Below, in pieces: positions 10,234 to 18,782 of a DNA stretch of 64,000 nucleotides. The stretch is from the NCBI RefSeq assembly GCF_000829825.1, contig NZ_JXSL01000030.1, forward strand, positions 317,501-381,500, in the 5' to 3' direction. Position numbers and translations under genes: made by a program. Under the pieces are notes generated by a model. The model was not told the DNA's origin. It was given only the letters and a program-made list of their open reading frames with translations, and made no database searches. The stretch is from Paramagnetospirillum magnetotacticum MS-1 (GTDB lineage Bacteria > Pseudomonadota > Alphaproteobacteria > Rhodospirillales > Magnetospirillaceae). Numbering within the stretch: position 1 is the stretch's first letter; every line of letters begins with the position of its first letter.

Positions 10234-10998
10234 GTGCTGACCGACCTTCTCCAGCTCGATATCTTCCGCTTCTTTCTGGTGTTCACCCGCATCGGCGCGG
10301 CTTTGATGCTGTTTCCCGGCCTGGGCGGATCACTGGTGTCGACCCGCATCCGCCTGCTGCTGGCCCTGGCGGTAGCCTTCGTGATCATGCCGGTGGTGGC
10401 CCCGGTCTTCCCGGCCGTGCCCAAGAGCGTGGGCGGCATGCTGCTGTCGGTGTTCGGCGAGGCGGTGGTCGGCGCCTATATCGGCACGGTGGTCATGTTC
10501 ATCATGTCGACCCTGAACATGGCGGGCTCCATGATCGGCTATCAGACGGGTCTGACCAACGCCTTCTCTTTCGACCCCATCTCCCAGCAGCAGAGCCAGT
10601 TGCTGACCGGATTCTTGTCCAATATCGGTCTGGTGGCGGTGTTCGCCACCGATCTGCATCATCTGATGTTCCAGGCGGCCTATGAATCCTATGCCCTGTT
10701 CCCTCCGGGCCAGCCCCTGCAATTTGGCGATTACGCCGAGACTCTGGGCCATCTGGCCACCGACACCTTCAAGGTGGGAACCCAGTTCGCCGCGCCGCTG
10801 GTGGTGTTCGGTCTGGTGTTCTACACTGGCCTCGGCCTTCTGTCGCGGCTGGTGCCTCAGTTGCAGGTGTTCTTCGTCGCCATGCCGGTGCAGGTGATGG
10901 TGGGAATGTGGCTGTTCATGGTGACCATACCCCTGGTGATCTCATTGTTCCTGCGCTTCTTCGAATCAGGCCTGATGCCCTACGTCCAGCCGAGGTGA
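10234..10998 (+). CDS. fliR: Flagellar export gate protein FliR
   Basis: Single-copy gate subunit that partners FliP, FliQ and FlhB. 254 residues with about six membrane helices; family features include FLVFTRIGAALMLFPGLGG near the N-terminus, AGSMIGYQTGLTNAF (~90) and PVQVMVGMWLFM near the C-terminus. The start is a GTG one base after the fliQ stop, consistent with coupled translation. Confidence 0.95.
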   Translation: MLTDLLQLDIFRFFLVFTRIGAALMLFPGLGGSLVSTRIRLLLALAVAFVIMPVVAPVFPAVPKSVGGMLLSVFGEAVVGAYIGTVVMFIMSTLNMAGSMIGYQTGLTNAFSFDPISQQQSQLLTGFLSNIGLVAVFATDLHHLMFQAAYESYALFPPGQPLQFGDYAETLGHLATDTFKVGTQFAAPLVVFGLVFYTGLGLLSRLVPQLQVFFVAMPVQVMVGMWLFMVTIPLVISLFLRFFESGLMPYVQPR

Positions 10999-11002
10999 GA
11001 GC

Positions 11003-12070
11003 ATGGCCGAAGACTCAGACGACAAAACAGAAGAACCAACAGACCGAAAACTGAGCCAGGCCCGCGAGCAGGGCAACATTCCCACCTCCCAGGAAGTGAA
11101 GATGTGGGCCAGCCTGGTGGGCGCCCTGGTCATCATCACCCTGTTTGCTCCCTATATGGCCCGCGACATGGGCCGCCTGCTGCTCCCCTTCATCGAGCAT
11201 CCCCACGCCTTCCCCATGGAACAATCGGATGTGGGGAATCTGCTGAGCATGATCACCATGGATATGCTCAAGATTCTGGTCTTGCCCATGATGATGCTGG
11301 TGGTTCTGGCCCTGGTCTCGGCCATGGGGCAAAGCGGCCTGATGTTCCTGCCCGACAAGCTGACCATGGATTTTTCCAAGCTGAGCCCCATGAAGGGCAT
11401 CACGCGTATCTTCTCGGGCCGCAATCTGGTCGAATTCGCCAAGTCGCTGTTCAAGGTCAGCGCCATCGGCTTCGTCATCTTCCTGGTGCTGAAATCGCAT
11501 ATGAGCGAATACGCCGGACTAGCGGCGCTGGACCTGATGGCCGTGCTGGACTATATGCGCCATCAGGTGATCGCCATGATCATGATCGTGGTGCTGATGG
11601 TCTTCGTGCTGGCCGCCGCCGACTGGTTCTACCAGCGTTGGGCCTTCAATCAGCAGATGAAGATGACCAAGCAGGAGATCAAGGACGAGCACAAGCAGAC
11701 CGAAGGCGACCCCATGATCAAGGGCCGCCTGCGCGCATTGCGCATGCAGCGCGCCCGCCAGCGCATGATGGCCGCCGTGCCCAAGGCCAGCGTAGTGGTG
11801 ACCAACCCGACTCACTACGCGGTGGCGCTGCAATACGACCAGGATTCCATGGGCGCGCCCGTCCTGGTGGCCAAGGGCGTGGATCTGATCGCCAAACGCA
11901 TCCGCGATCTGGCCACCGAGAATGAAGTGCCCATCGTCGAGAATCCGCCGCTCGCCCGCGCGCTTTACGCCACGGTGGAACTGGACGAGGAAATCCCGCC
12001 CGAACACTACAAGACCGTGGCGGAAATCATCGGTTACGTCATGAAGCTGAAGGGTGAACTTGCGCACTGA
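11003..12070 (+). CDS. flhB: Flagellar export switch protein FlhB
   Basis: Controls the change from rod/hook to filament export. 355 residues: cytoplasmic N-terminal DDKTEEPTDRKLSQAREQG, four membrane helices between about 30 and 210, then the soluble domain with the self-cleaving NPTH motif at residues 268-271 and the downstream PIVENPPLARALY segment. Overlaps the start of cckA by 17 bases. Confidence 0.96.
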   Translation: MAEDSDDKTEEPTDRKLSQAREQGNIPTSQEVKMWASLVGALVIITLFAPYMARDMGRLLLPFIEHPHAFPMEQSDVGNLLSMITMDMLKILVLPMMMLVVLALVSAMGQSGLMFLPDKLTMDFSKLSPMKGITRIFSGRNLVEFAKSLFKVSAIGFVIFLVLKSHMSEYAGLAALDLMAVLDYMRHQVIAMIMIVVLMVFVLAAADWFYQRWAFNQQMKMTKQEIKDEHKQTEGDPMIKGRLRALRMQRARQRMMAAVPKASVVVTNPTHYAVALQYDQDSMGAPVLVAKGVDLIAKRIRDLATENEVPIVENPPLARALYATVELDEEIPPEHYKTVAEIIGYVMKLKGELAH

Positions 12071-14444
12071 CGCCATTGCCTCTCCGCTGGTTCTCTGCCT
12101 GGCCGCCTCGGTGGCCGGAACCGCCGTGCTGGGCGTGGCCGAGGCTGGCTGGCCAGCCATCGCGGCGGCCGCCCTGGTGGCGGCGTTGTCTGGGGGGAAA
12201 CTGCTGCTCGGCGCGCGCCGCCCGGCCGGAGATGCCGCAATCCTGGCCGGAGCGCTGGATTCGGAAAGCCGCGCGGTTCTGGTGGTCGCCAGCATTGGTG
12301 CCGAGCTTTACCGCAATCAGGCGGCGCGCCGCCTGCTGGGACCGGCCTCCGATCCCCTGGCCCCGCTCAAATCCCTGGCCGCCGATGACGACCGCGCCCT
12401 GGCCGAGATGGAGCGTCTCGACGCCGCGGCGTCCGTGGGCGCGCCCCGGCGCACCGAGGTCAGTCTGGTCTCGGCGGGGGGCGGACGCGAATGGTTCACC
12501 CTGGAGGTCCGCCCGGCGGGCACGCCCCAGGCCGTGGCCTGGATCGCCGAGGATGTCAGCGCCCGCCGCGCCATCGAAGAGACCTTGCGGCGCGAAAACG
12601 AGCTTCTGTCCGACTTCGTCGACCTGCTGCCGGTGGGCTGCTACTCGGCCGATGCCGATGGCACGGTGCGTTATGTCAACCAGCGTCTGGCCGAATGGCT
12701 GGGCAAGAGCGGCGACGAGATCGTCGGCCACAATCTGGCTGATGTCTTCGGAATCGTCCCCAACCCGGAAGAGGAACGGGCCGAGTTGCGCCTGCGCGGC
12801 CGCTCGGGCGAGGTGTTCCAGGCCCTGGTCGCCCATTCGGTCTTCGACGAGGGCGGCGAGATGTTCACCCGCTCCGTCGTCGTGCGCGATCTGGTGCCGG
12901 AACAGCAATGGGAAAAGGCGCTGCGCGCCGCCGAGCGCCGCTTCCGCTGGCTGTTCGACGACGCGCCCGTGGGCATCGCCCTGGTGGATCTGGACGGCGG
13001 CGTGGGGGCGTGCAATCTGGCGCTTCAGGCCATGCTGGGCATCGACCGCGACGACATGATCGGGCGCCCCGTCATTGACGTGGTGGCCGAGGAGAACCGC
13101 GCGGCGGCTTCCGAGCAATTGGGCAAGGTGATCGCGGGCTCTACCCCCGGCACTCATCTGGAAGTGCGCCTGAAAGGGCGGCGCAACCTCATCGCCCAGC
13201 TTTTCGTCAGCCCCAGCCACGAAGACGGCGAGATTTCCGGTCTGGTCATCCACTTCATCGACGCCACCGAGCAACGCAACCTGGAAATGCAGTTCGCCCA
13301 GAGCCAGAAGATGCAGGCCATGGGGCAGTTGGCCGGCGGCGTGGCCCATGATTTCAATAATCTGCTGACCGCCATGATCGGCTTTTGCGACCTGCTGCTG
13401 CAGCGCCACGGCGCGGGCGATCCCAGCTTCGCCGATATCATGCAGGTCAAGCAGAACGCCAACCGCGCCGCCTCCCTGGTGCGCCAATTGCTGGCCTTTT
13501 CGCGCCGGCAGGCGCTGCAGCCCCGCCTGCTCAACGTCACCGACGCCCTGGCGGAGCTCTCCAACCTGCTGCGCCGCCTGCTGGGCGAGACCATCGAACT
13601 GCGCATGGTCCATGGCCGCGCCCTAGGCCTGGTGCGCGTGGATCCCGGCCAGTTCGATCAGGTCATCATCAACCTCGCCGTCAATGCCAGGGACGCCATG
13701 CCGGGCGGCGGCGCGCTGACCATCCGCACCAACACCGTCCATGTGGACCAGCCCGTCCAGCGCGGCCCCGAACTGATGCCCGCCGGAGACTATGTGCAGA
13801 TCGAGGTGGCCGATACCGGCACCGGCATCGGCAAGGAAAACCTGGCCCGCATCTTCGAGCCCTTCTTCTCCACCAAGGAAGTGGGCGCCGGAACTGGCCT
13901 GGGCCTGTCCACCGTCTATGGCATCGTGCGCCAGACCGATGGCTTCATCTTCGTGGAGTCAGAGCCCGGCCAGGGCACCATCTTCTCCATCTATCTGCCC
14001 CGCATCGACGCCGACCCGGCCGCCGAGACCAAACGCGCACCGGTGCAATCGGAAGCCGTCGGAACCGACCTTACCGGCTCGGGAACCATTTTACTGGTGG
14101 AAGACGAGGACGCCGTCCGCCTGTTCGGTGCCCGCGCCCTCAGGAACAAAGGCTATACCGTCATCGAAGCCCGATCCGGCGAACAGGCCATGGAGGTCCT
14201 GAACGGCGGCGAGCCCATCGAAGTCCTCATCTCCGACGTGGTCATGCCCGGCATGGACGGCGTGACGCTGGCCCGCTTTGTCCGTATGGAACGCCCCGCC
14301 ATCAAGGTGATCCTCATCTCCGGCTATTCCGAAGACGTCGCCCGCGACGGCATCGACCCCGATGCCGGAATCCACTTCCTGCCTAAACCCTTCTCGCTGA
14401 AGCAATTGGCGGGGGCGGTGAAACAGGTGATGGACGAGGGGTGA
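12054..14444 (+). CDS. cckA: Hybrid histidine kinase CckA
   Basis: Master hybrid kinase/phosphatase that, through the phosphotransferase ChpT, controls the response regulator CtrA in alphaproteobacteria. 796 residues: two N-terminal membrane helices (about 8-50), two PAS-like regions (about 180-300 and 300-410), the CckA-type H-box LAGGVAHDFNNLLTAMIG with phospho-acceptor His432, N-box NLAVNARDAMPGGG, G-boxes DTGTGIG and GTGLGLSTVYGI, and a C-terminal receiver with Asp728 (ISDVVMPGMDG). Start is a GTG inside flhB. Position behind flhB fits Rhodospirillales, where the CckA-CtrA route is tied to motility; CtrA-like sites lie in this same locus. Confidence 0.92.
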   Translation: MNLRTDAIASPLVLCLAASVAGTAVLGVAEAGWPAIAAAALVAALSGGKLLLGARRPAGDAAILAGALDSESRAVLVVASIGAELYRNQAARRLLGPASDPLAPLKSLAADDDRALAEMERLDAAASVGAPRRTEVSLVSAGGGREWFTLEVRPAGTPQAVAWIAEDVSARRAIEETLRRENELLSDFVDLLPVGCYSADADGTVRYVNQRLAEWLGKSGDEIVGHNLADVFGIVPNPEEERAELRLRGRSGEVFQALVAHSVFDEGGEMFTRSVVVRDLVPEQQWEKALRAAERRFRWLFDDAPVGIALVDLDGGVGACNLALQAMLGIDRDDMIGRPVIDVVAEENRAAASEQLGKVIAGSTPGTHLEVRLKGRRNLIAQLFVSPSHEDGEISGLVIHFIDATEQRNLEMQFAQSQKMQAMGQLAGGVAHDFNNLLTAMIGFCDLLLQRHGAGDPSFADIMQVKQNANRAASLVRQLLAFSRRQALQPRLLNVTDALAELSNLLRRLLGETIELRMVHGRALGLVRVDPGQFDQVIINLAVNARDAMPGGGALTIRTNTVHVDQPVQRGPELMPAGDYVQIEVADTGTGIGKENLARIFEPFFSTKEVGAGTGLGLSTVYGIVRQTDGFIFVESEPGQGTIFSIYLPRIDADPAAETKRAPVQSEAVGTDLTGSGTILLVEDEDAVRLFGARALRNKGYTVIEARSGEQAMEVLNGGEPIEVLISDVVMPGMDGVTLARFVRMERPAIKVILISGYSEDVARDGIDPDAGIHFLPKPFSLKQLAGAVKQVMDEG

Positions 14445-14542
14445 CGTCAGGGTGGAACAGCAGAGGCGCCCGCGCACCCCAGCCAGGGGCAAGGGCCCCT
14501 GGACCCCGCCCCTCACCCTCTTACCCTCGGGCGACGACGCCA

Positions 14543-14557
14543 GAACCGAATTAGAAC
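14543..14557 (+). promoter_or_regulatory. LexA (SOS) box 1 of recA
   Basis: GAAC-N7-GAAC, the alphaproteobacterial LexA direct-repeat operator in reverse orientation, 97 bases upstream of the recA start. A further GAAC follows at 14564, so RecA control may involve an extended site. Confidence 0.75.
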
Positions 14558-14579
14558 AAACGCGAACAATTCCCCTTGC

Positions 14580-14594
14580 GTTCTCCTCTCGTTC
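14580..14594 (+). promoter_or_regulatory. LexA (SOS) box 2 of recA
   Basis: GTTC-N7-GTTC, the same operator in the opposite orientation, 60 bases upstream of recA. Two complete boxes pointing in opposite directions frame the probable promoter. Confidence 0.75.
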
Positions 14595-14653
14595 GTGTAC
14601 GGTATTCCTCATTGCGGAACCGCCCGGTTCGGGATAGATGAAGGGGAACGGCC

Positions 14654-15733
<1,080 letters not shown>

Positions 15734-15756
15734 CCCTCGCGGGTGCGAAAACCACA

Positions 15757-15803
15757 GGGCCACCCGCGGCAATGCGGGTGGCCCGAGTGCTGAGAGCACT
15801 TTT
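15757..15803 (+). terminator. Double hairpin after recA
   Basis: An 11-bp stem (GGGCCACCCGC / GCGGGTGGCCC, 15757-15784) immediately followed by a small stem (AGTGCT-GAG-AGCACT, 15786-15800) and TTT. Placed 24 bases after the recA stop; the second hairpin with its T-run is the likelier terminator. Confidence 0.65.
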
Positions 15804-15814
15804 GTCAGGCAATT

Positions 15815-15850
15815 AGACCATCGCGCGTCAAACATGACGCACGATGGTCT
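15815..15850. other. Isolated 15-bp imperfect palindrome
   Basis: Stem AGACCATCG-c-GCGTCA, loop AACA, TGACGC-a-CGATGGTCT, with a single C/A mismatch. It lies between the recA terminator and the structured repeat. It could be a second terminator, a protein-binding palindrome or a mobile-element relic; no neighbouring gene explains it. Confidence 0.5.
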
Positions 15851-15910
15851 GTTTGATGTTTGTCCCTCTGCCTTACGCCAAATCTCGATAAGCAGGACTC
15901 ATCGGGATTT

Positions 15911-16016
15911 GGATAGGCCCAAGGGGCCGCGCGCCTTATGGCGCGGAAGGTAAAGGCGCGCAGCGCCTGTCCGCCGAATGAGGGCGATCCCGGTGATCGG
16001 TTCCGATCACCGGGAT
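15911..16016 (-). repeat. Dispersed four-hairpin repeat, copy A
   Basis: Contains, left to right: GGCCC-AAG-GGGCC (15916-15928), GCGCC-TTAT-GGCGC (15931-15944), AGGCGC-GCA-GCGCCT (15954-15968) and a perfect 14-bp stem from ATCCCGG to CCGGGAT with a 2-base loop (15987-16016). The same order of hairpins, with different but self-complementary stems, recurs at 47777 (opposite orientation) and, in part, at 61369 and 63802. The + strand can be translated as MARKVKARSACPP-NEGDP from 15938. Confidence 0.8.
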
Positions 16017-16021
16017 TTGAT

Positions 16022-16071
16022 ATTAGCCCGGCCTTCCGGCCGCTTGGCCGCCGCCTTCAATGGCGGCTAAT
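16022..16071. repeat. Nested palindromic block next to repeat copy A
   Basis: Contains GGCC/GGCC-type inverted repeats and the hairpin GCCGCC-TTCAAT-GGCGGC (16050-16067), enclosed by ATTAGCC and GGCTAAT. The loop, read on the minus strand as ATTGAA, resembles the ATTGA loop of the hairpin at 63802-63818, suggesting a related element. Confidence 0.5.
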
Positions 16072-16132
16072 CGCGGTGTGCGCCAGATTTGACGTTCATC
16101 GCTCTAGATCCGTCGGTCCAGCGCCCAACCTC

Positions 16133-16924
16133 CTACAACTTTGCGATATGTTCGCCCAACGGGTCCAAACTGGTTGCTGTGGCCAGTTTGCCATGGGCTT
16201 CCATGGCTGCGGTACGATAGGCCCGATACGCATTGAGATTATCATCGGTGAAACAAGCCACATATTCGGCAACCTCTTGAGGCACGGTGCCATAGGCAAC
16301 GGCCATGCCCGAGGGTGTGCGGGTCAGGACCTGGGTGGTCAACCCGCTCGACCTGCGAATATGATTGATGGCATCCACGAGGCCGCAATTAATCACATCG
16401 TGGAAAATATAAACGGCATCCTCTGCGGCCACCGTCCTGCACGCGCTAAAATCAACGATTACAGCCTCATTACTGTGGATGGCATCGATAAGGAAAAGAT
16501 CCACCTTCCCACCCAGATGTCTGACGGCCATGAGTTCAACATCCCCTGGGGAGAATCCTGCTTCAGCTTTGATATTAAGCCCACACGCCCGGGCAATCCG
16601 GTTGGTAAGGGCGTTACCGTCCTGATTAGGATCAATGGAGACGATACGCGCGTGCGGAAAAATCATGCCCAAAGCAATCGTGCTCCACCCAAGAGCATTA
16701 CCAATCACCAGAATATTCTTGGGCGACAACATGGCACCCAAGGGCTCCATGAACATCAGCTCCTGCAAGGCAAGCCCCATAACGCCCACGATCGTCTTGT
16801 CAGGATTGATAAAGCAAGTGAAGTGAGCATCCGGAAAACCGCCGAAATGCGCTGGTGAATAACCGGTCAGCGGCATCAGTCCCTGGTCCTTATATGCCTT
16901 CATCAACCGGGGCAGAATGGACAT
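16133..16924 (-). CDS. Class I SAM-dependent methyltransferase-like protein
   Basis: Predicted 263-residue protein of the class I (Methyltransf_24-like) fold: glycine-poor motif I NILVIGNALGWSTIALGMIF (quoted in part: LVIGNALGWS), acidic end of strand 2 in ARIVSIDPN, and motif-like VDLFLIDAIHSNEAVIVDF and YIFHDVIN. Substrate unknown; the C-terminal family fits O-methyltransferases or cephalosporin-hydroxylase-like proteins. I set the start at the ATG at 16924, which has GAGG five bases upstream; a GTG at 17035 would overlap the oxyR-like gene and lacks a ribosome site. Composition is clearly AT-richer than the flanks, suggesting horizontal gain beside a repeat. Confidence 0.75.
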   Translation of the reverse strand: MSILPRLMKAYKDQGLMPLTGYSPAHFGGFPDAHFTCFINPDKTIVGVMGLALQELMFMEPLGAMLSPKNILVIGNALGWSTIALGMIFPHARIVSIDPNQDGNALTNRIARACGLNIKAEAGFSPGDVELMAVRHLGGKVDLFLIDAIHSNEAVIVDFSACRTVAAEDAVYIFHDVINCGLVDAINHIRRSSGLTTQVLTRTPSGMAVAYGTVPQEVAEYVACFTDDNLNAYRAYRTAAMEAHGKLATATSLDPLGEHIAKL

Positions 16925-16973
16925 ATCAACCTCACTCACTCGAACATCGCGAAAGCCAAAAAGGCGGGATCCG

Positions 16974-17876
16974 TCATGGCCTGTCAATCTGGAAAAGAAC
17001 CTGGCCCAGAAGACGGTATTCGTCTTTTCTGGCACTGGATCTACGCCAGGCCAAACCCAAGAGACGAGAACCGCCCATGGCCAGGGGGCGGGTCACCAGA
17101 TCTGTTCCGGCCAGAATCCCGGCCTCGACCGCAAGACGTGGCAACAAGGTGACCCCCATGCCCGAGGCCACCATCTGCACCAGGGTGCCAAGACTGGTAC
17201 CCATCACGCCCTCTCCCCTCCTGGGGGCAGGCAGGGAACAGGCAGCCAGAGCATGCTCGCGCAAGCAATGCCCCTCTTCCAGCAGCAACAGATCCACCTG
17301 GGCCAGATCGGCGCCGCTTACCATCTCACGCTCGGCCAGGGGATGGGTGGGTGGACAGGCCAGAACGAAAGGATCCGTCGCCAGGGCCGCCATCTCCATC
17401 TCGGGCGCATCATAGGGAAGCGCCAGAACGGCGGCGTCGAGTTCGCCAGCGACCAGCCGATCCAAGAGCCGCGCGGTAAGATCCTCGCGCAGTTCCAGCC
17501 TGAGATCGGGATACTGGGCGCGCAGACCGGACAGGGCGCGGGGCAGCAGGAAGGGAGCGATGGTGGGAATGACCCCCAACCGCAAACGCCCACAGAGTGG
17601 TTTGCCATGTGCCCGTGCCAGATCGGCCAAATCCTCTGCACCGCGCAGAAGGTCACGGGCACGGGCCACCACCTCTTCGCCCAAGGGCGTCATCAGCACC
17701 TTGCGCTTGGTCCGCTCCACCAAAGTGGCGCCCAACAGGCTTTCCAGTTCCTGCAAACCAGCCGACAAAGTGCTTTGGGTCGCAAAGCAGGCCTCGGCGG
17801 CCCGACCGAAATGGCGATGCTCGGCCAGAGCCACCAGATAGCGCAATTGCCGCAAGGTGGGCAGATGGGCCGCCAT
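16974..17876 (-). CDS. oxyR: LysR-family peroxide sensor OxyR
   Basis: Redox-sensing transcription activator. 300 residues: N-terminal winged helix (LRQLRYLVALAEHRHFGRAA and QSTLSAGLQELE), then a LysR effector domain. The OxyR hallmark is present: GHC at residue 204 and a second Cys at 213 (spacing 9, as Cys199/Cys208 in E. coli), in the context LLEEGHCLREHALAAC. So it should form the regulatory disulfide in response to H2O2. Its start overlaps the stop of the MlaF-like ATPase by one base, so the two are co-transcribed. No catalase or peroxiredoxin gene is adjacent. Confidence 0.9.
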   Translation of the reverse strand: MAAHLPTLRQLRYLVALAEHRHFGRAAEACFATQSTLSAGLQELESLLGATLVERTKRKVLMTPLGEEVVARARDLLRGAEDLADLARAHGKPLCGRLRLGVIPTIAPFLLPRALSGLRAQYPDLRLELREDLTARLLDRLVAGELDAAVLALPYDAPEMEMAALATDPFVLACPPTHPLAEREMVSGADLAQVDLLLLEEGHCLREHALAACSLPAPRRGEGVMGTSLGTLVQMVASGMGVTLLPRLAVEAGILAGTDLVTRPLAMGGSRLLGLAWRRSSARKDEYRLLGQVLFQIDRP

Positions 17877-18694
17877 CAGGAAGGACCTCTTTGATGCAAC
17901 ACGGGCATCAATTCAAAATAGGGACGGATGATGGGCGAGCGTGAGGATTCGAAGGCCTCGAACGGACCATCGAAGGACACGCGGCCCTGATGCAGCATCA
18001 CCACTCTGGGCCGCAACCGGCAGAGCAGATCCTTGTCATGGGTGACCACGATGGTGGTGCGCGCCCGCCCATCGCGGTCATCCACATGAGTGGATTGCAG
18101 CAGGTCCTGAATCTGCGAGGCGGTTACGGGGTCGAGACCGGTGGTCGGCTCGTCGAAGAACAGGCAACGCGGCTCCATGGCCAGGGCGCGGGCGATGGCG
18201 ATGCGCTTGGCCATGCCACCCGAAAGGGCTTCCACCCGCTCGGCCAGAAAATCCGGCGAGGAGGGCAGGCCCACCGCCGCCAGCACCCGGCCAGCCGTGG
18301 CCGCGATCGCGTCTTCGCTTTGATGGCCGATTTCTTCCAGCCACAAGCCGATATTGTCGAGAACCGTGCCGGAGAACAGGGCGTTGCGCTGAAACACCAC
18401 GCCCCAATGCACATGGATATCGGCCATGCGGTCAGCGTCCAGGGCGGCAAGGTCGAGCAAGGTTCCGTCGCCACGGTCAGGATCGGCGACCAGGACCCGA
18501 CCGGAATCGGGCTGCATCAGGCCAAGAATATGATTGAGCAACACGCTCTTGCCGCACCCCGATCCCCCCACCACGGCGATGAAAGCCCCGGCGGTGATTT
18601 CGAGATCCACGCCACACAGCACCTCGTGCCCGTCGAAGGCCTTGGTCAGGCCCTCGATCCGAATCTCCAGGGGGGATGCGCAGGCGTCACTCAT
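17876..18694 (-). CDS. ABC transporter ATP-binding protein, MlaF-like
   Basis: ATPase of the MlaF/Ttg2A group, which drives phospholipid transport across the envelope with MlaE and MlaD. 272 residues: Walker A GGSGCGKS, Q-loop VFQRNALFSGTVLDN (VVFQ-x-A-LF is the Mla pattern), signature LSGGMAKRIAIARAL, Walker B CLFFDEPTTGLDP and switch His in VVTHDKDLL. The ATG at 18694 is chosen since the conserved domain begins shortly after. No permease or substrate-binding gene is nearby; the only partner is oxyR downstream, overlapping by one base. Confidence 0.88.
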   Translation of the reverse strand: MSDACASPLEIRIEGLTKAFDGHEVLCGVDLEITAGAFIAVVGGSGCGKSVLLNHILGLMQPDSGRVLVADPDRGDGTLLDLAALDADRMADIHVHWGVVFQRNALFSGTVLDNIGLWLEEIGHQSEDAIAATAGRVLAAVGLPSSPDFLAERVEALSGGMAKRIAIARALAMEPRCLFFDEPTTGLDPVTASQIQDLLQSTHVDDRDGRARTTIVVTHDKDLLCRLRPRVVMLHQGRVSFDGPFEAFESSRSPIIRPYFELMPVLHQRGPS

Positions 18695-18730
18695 GAAAAA
18701 CAGGATAGACCGCCGGGCCTGAAACGGCAA

Positions 18731-18758
18731 ACGGCCACCCCTTCGCAGGAGTGGCCGT
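18731..18758 (-). terminator. Terminator downstream of asd
   Basis: ACGGCCAC / GTGGCCGT stem with a 12-base loop, followed on the minus strand by TTTGCCGTTT; lies 25 bases past the asd stop and separates it from the ATPase-oxyR operon. Confidence 0.7.
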
Positions 18759-18782
18759 CGCAAAACCAGGACCTGAAGGGAA

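Larger units (their letters stand above)
15734..16132. other. 400-bp intergenic region made of stem-loops
   Basis: No convincing gene. The interval holds the recA terminator hairpins, the 15815-15850 palindrome, one copy of the dispersed multi-hairpin repeat (15911-16016) and a further palindromic block (16022-16071, outer TTAGCC/GGCTAA arms). Confidence 0.7.

Noticed and set aside
16133-16924. Prophage or insertion sequence remnant around the methyltransferase
   Set aside because: No integrase, transposase, attachment-site repeats or phage genes visible.
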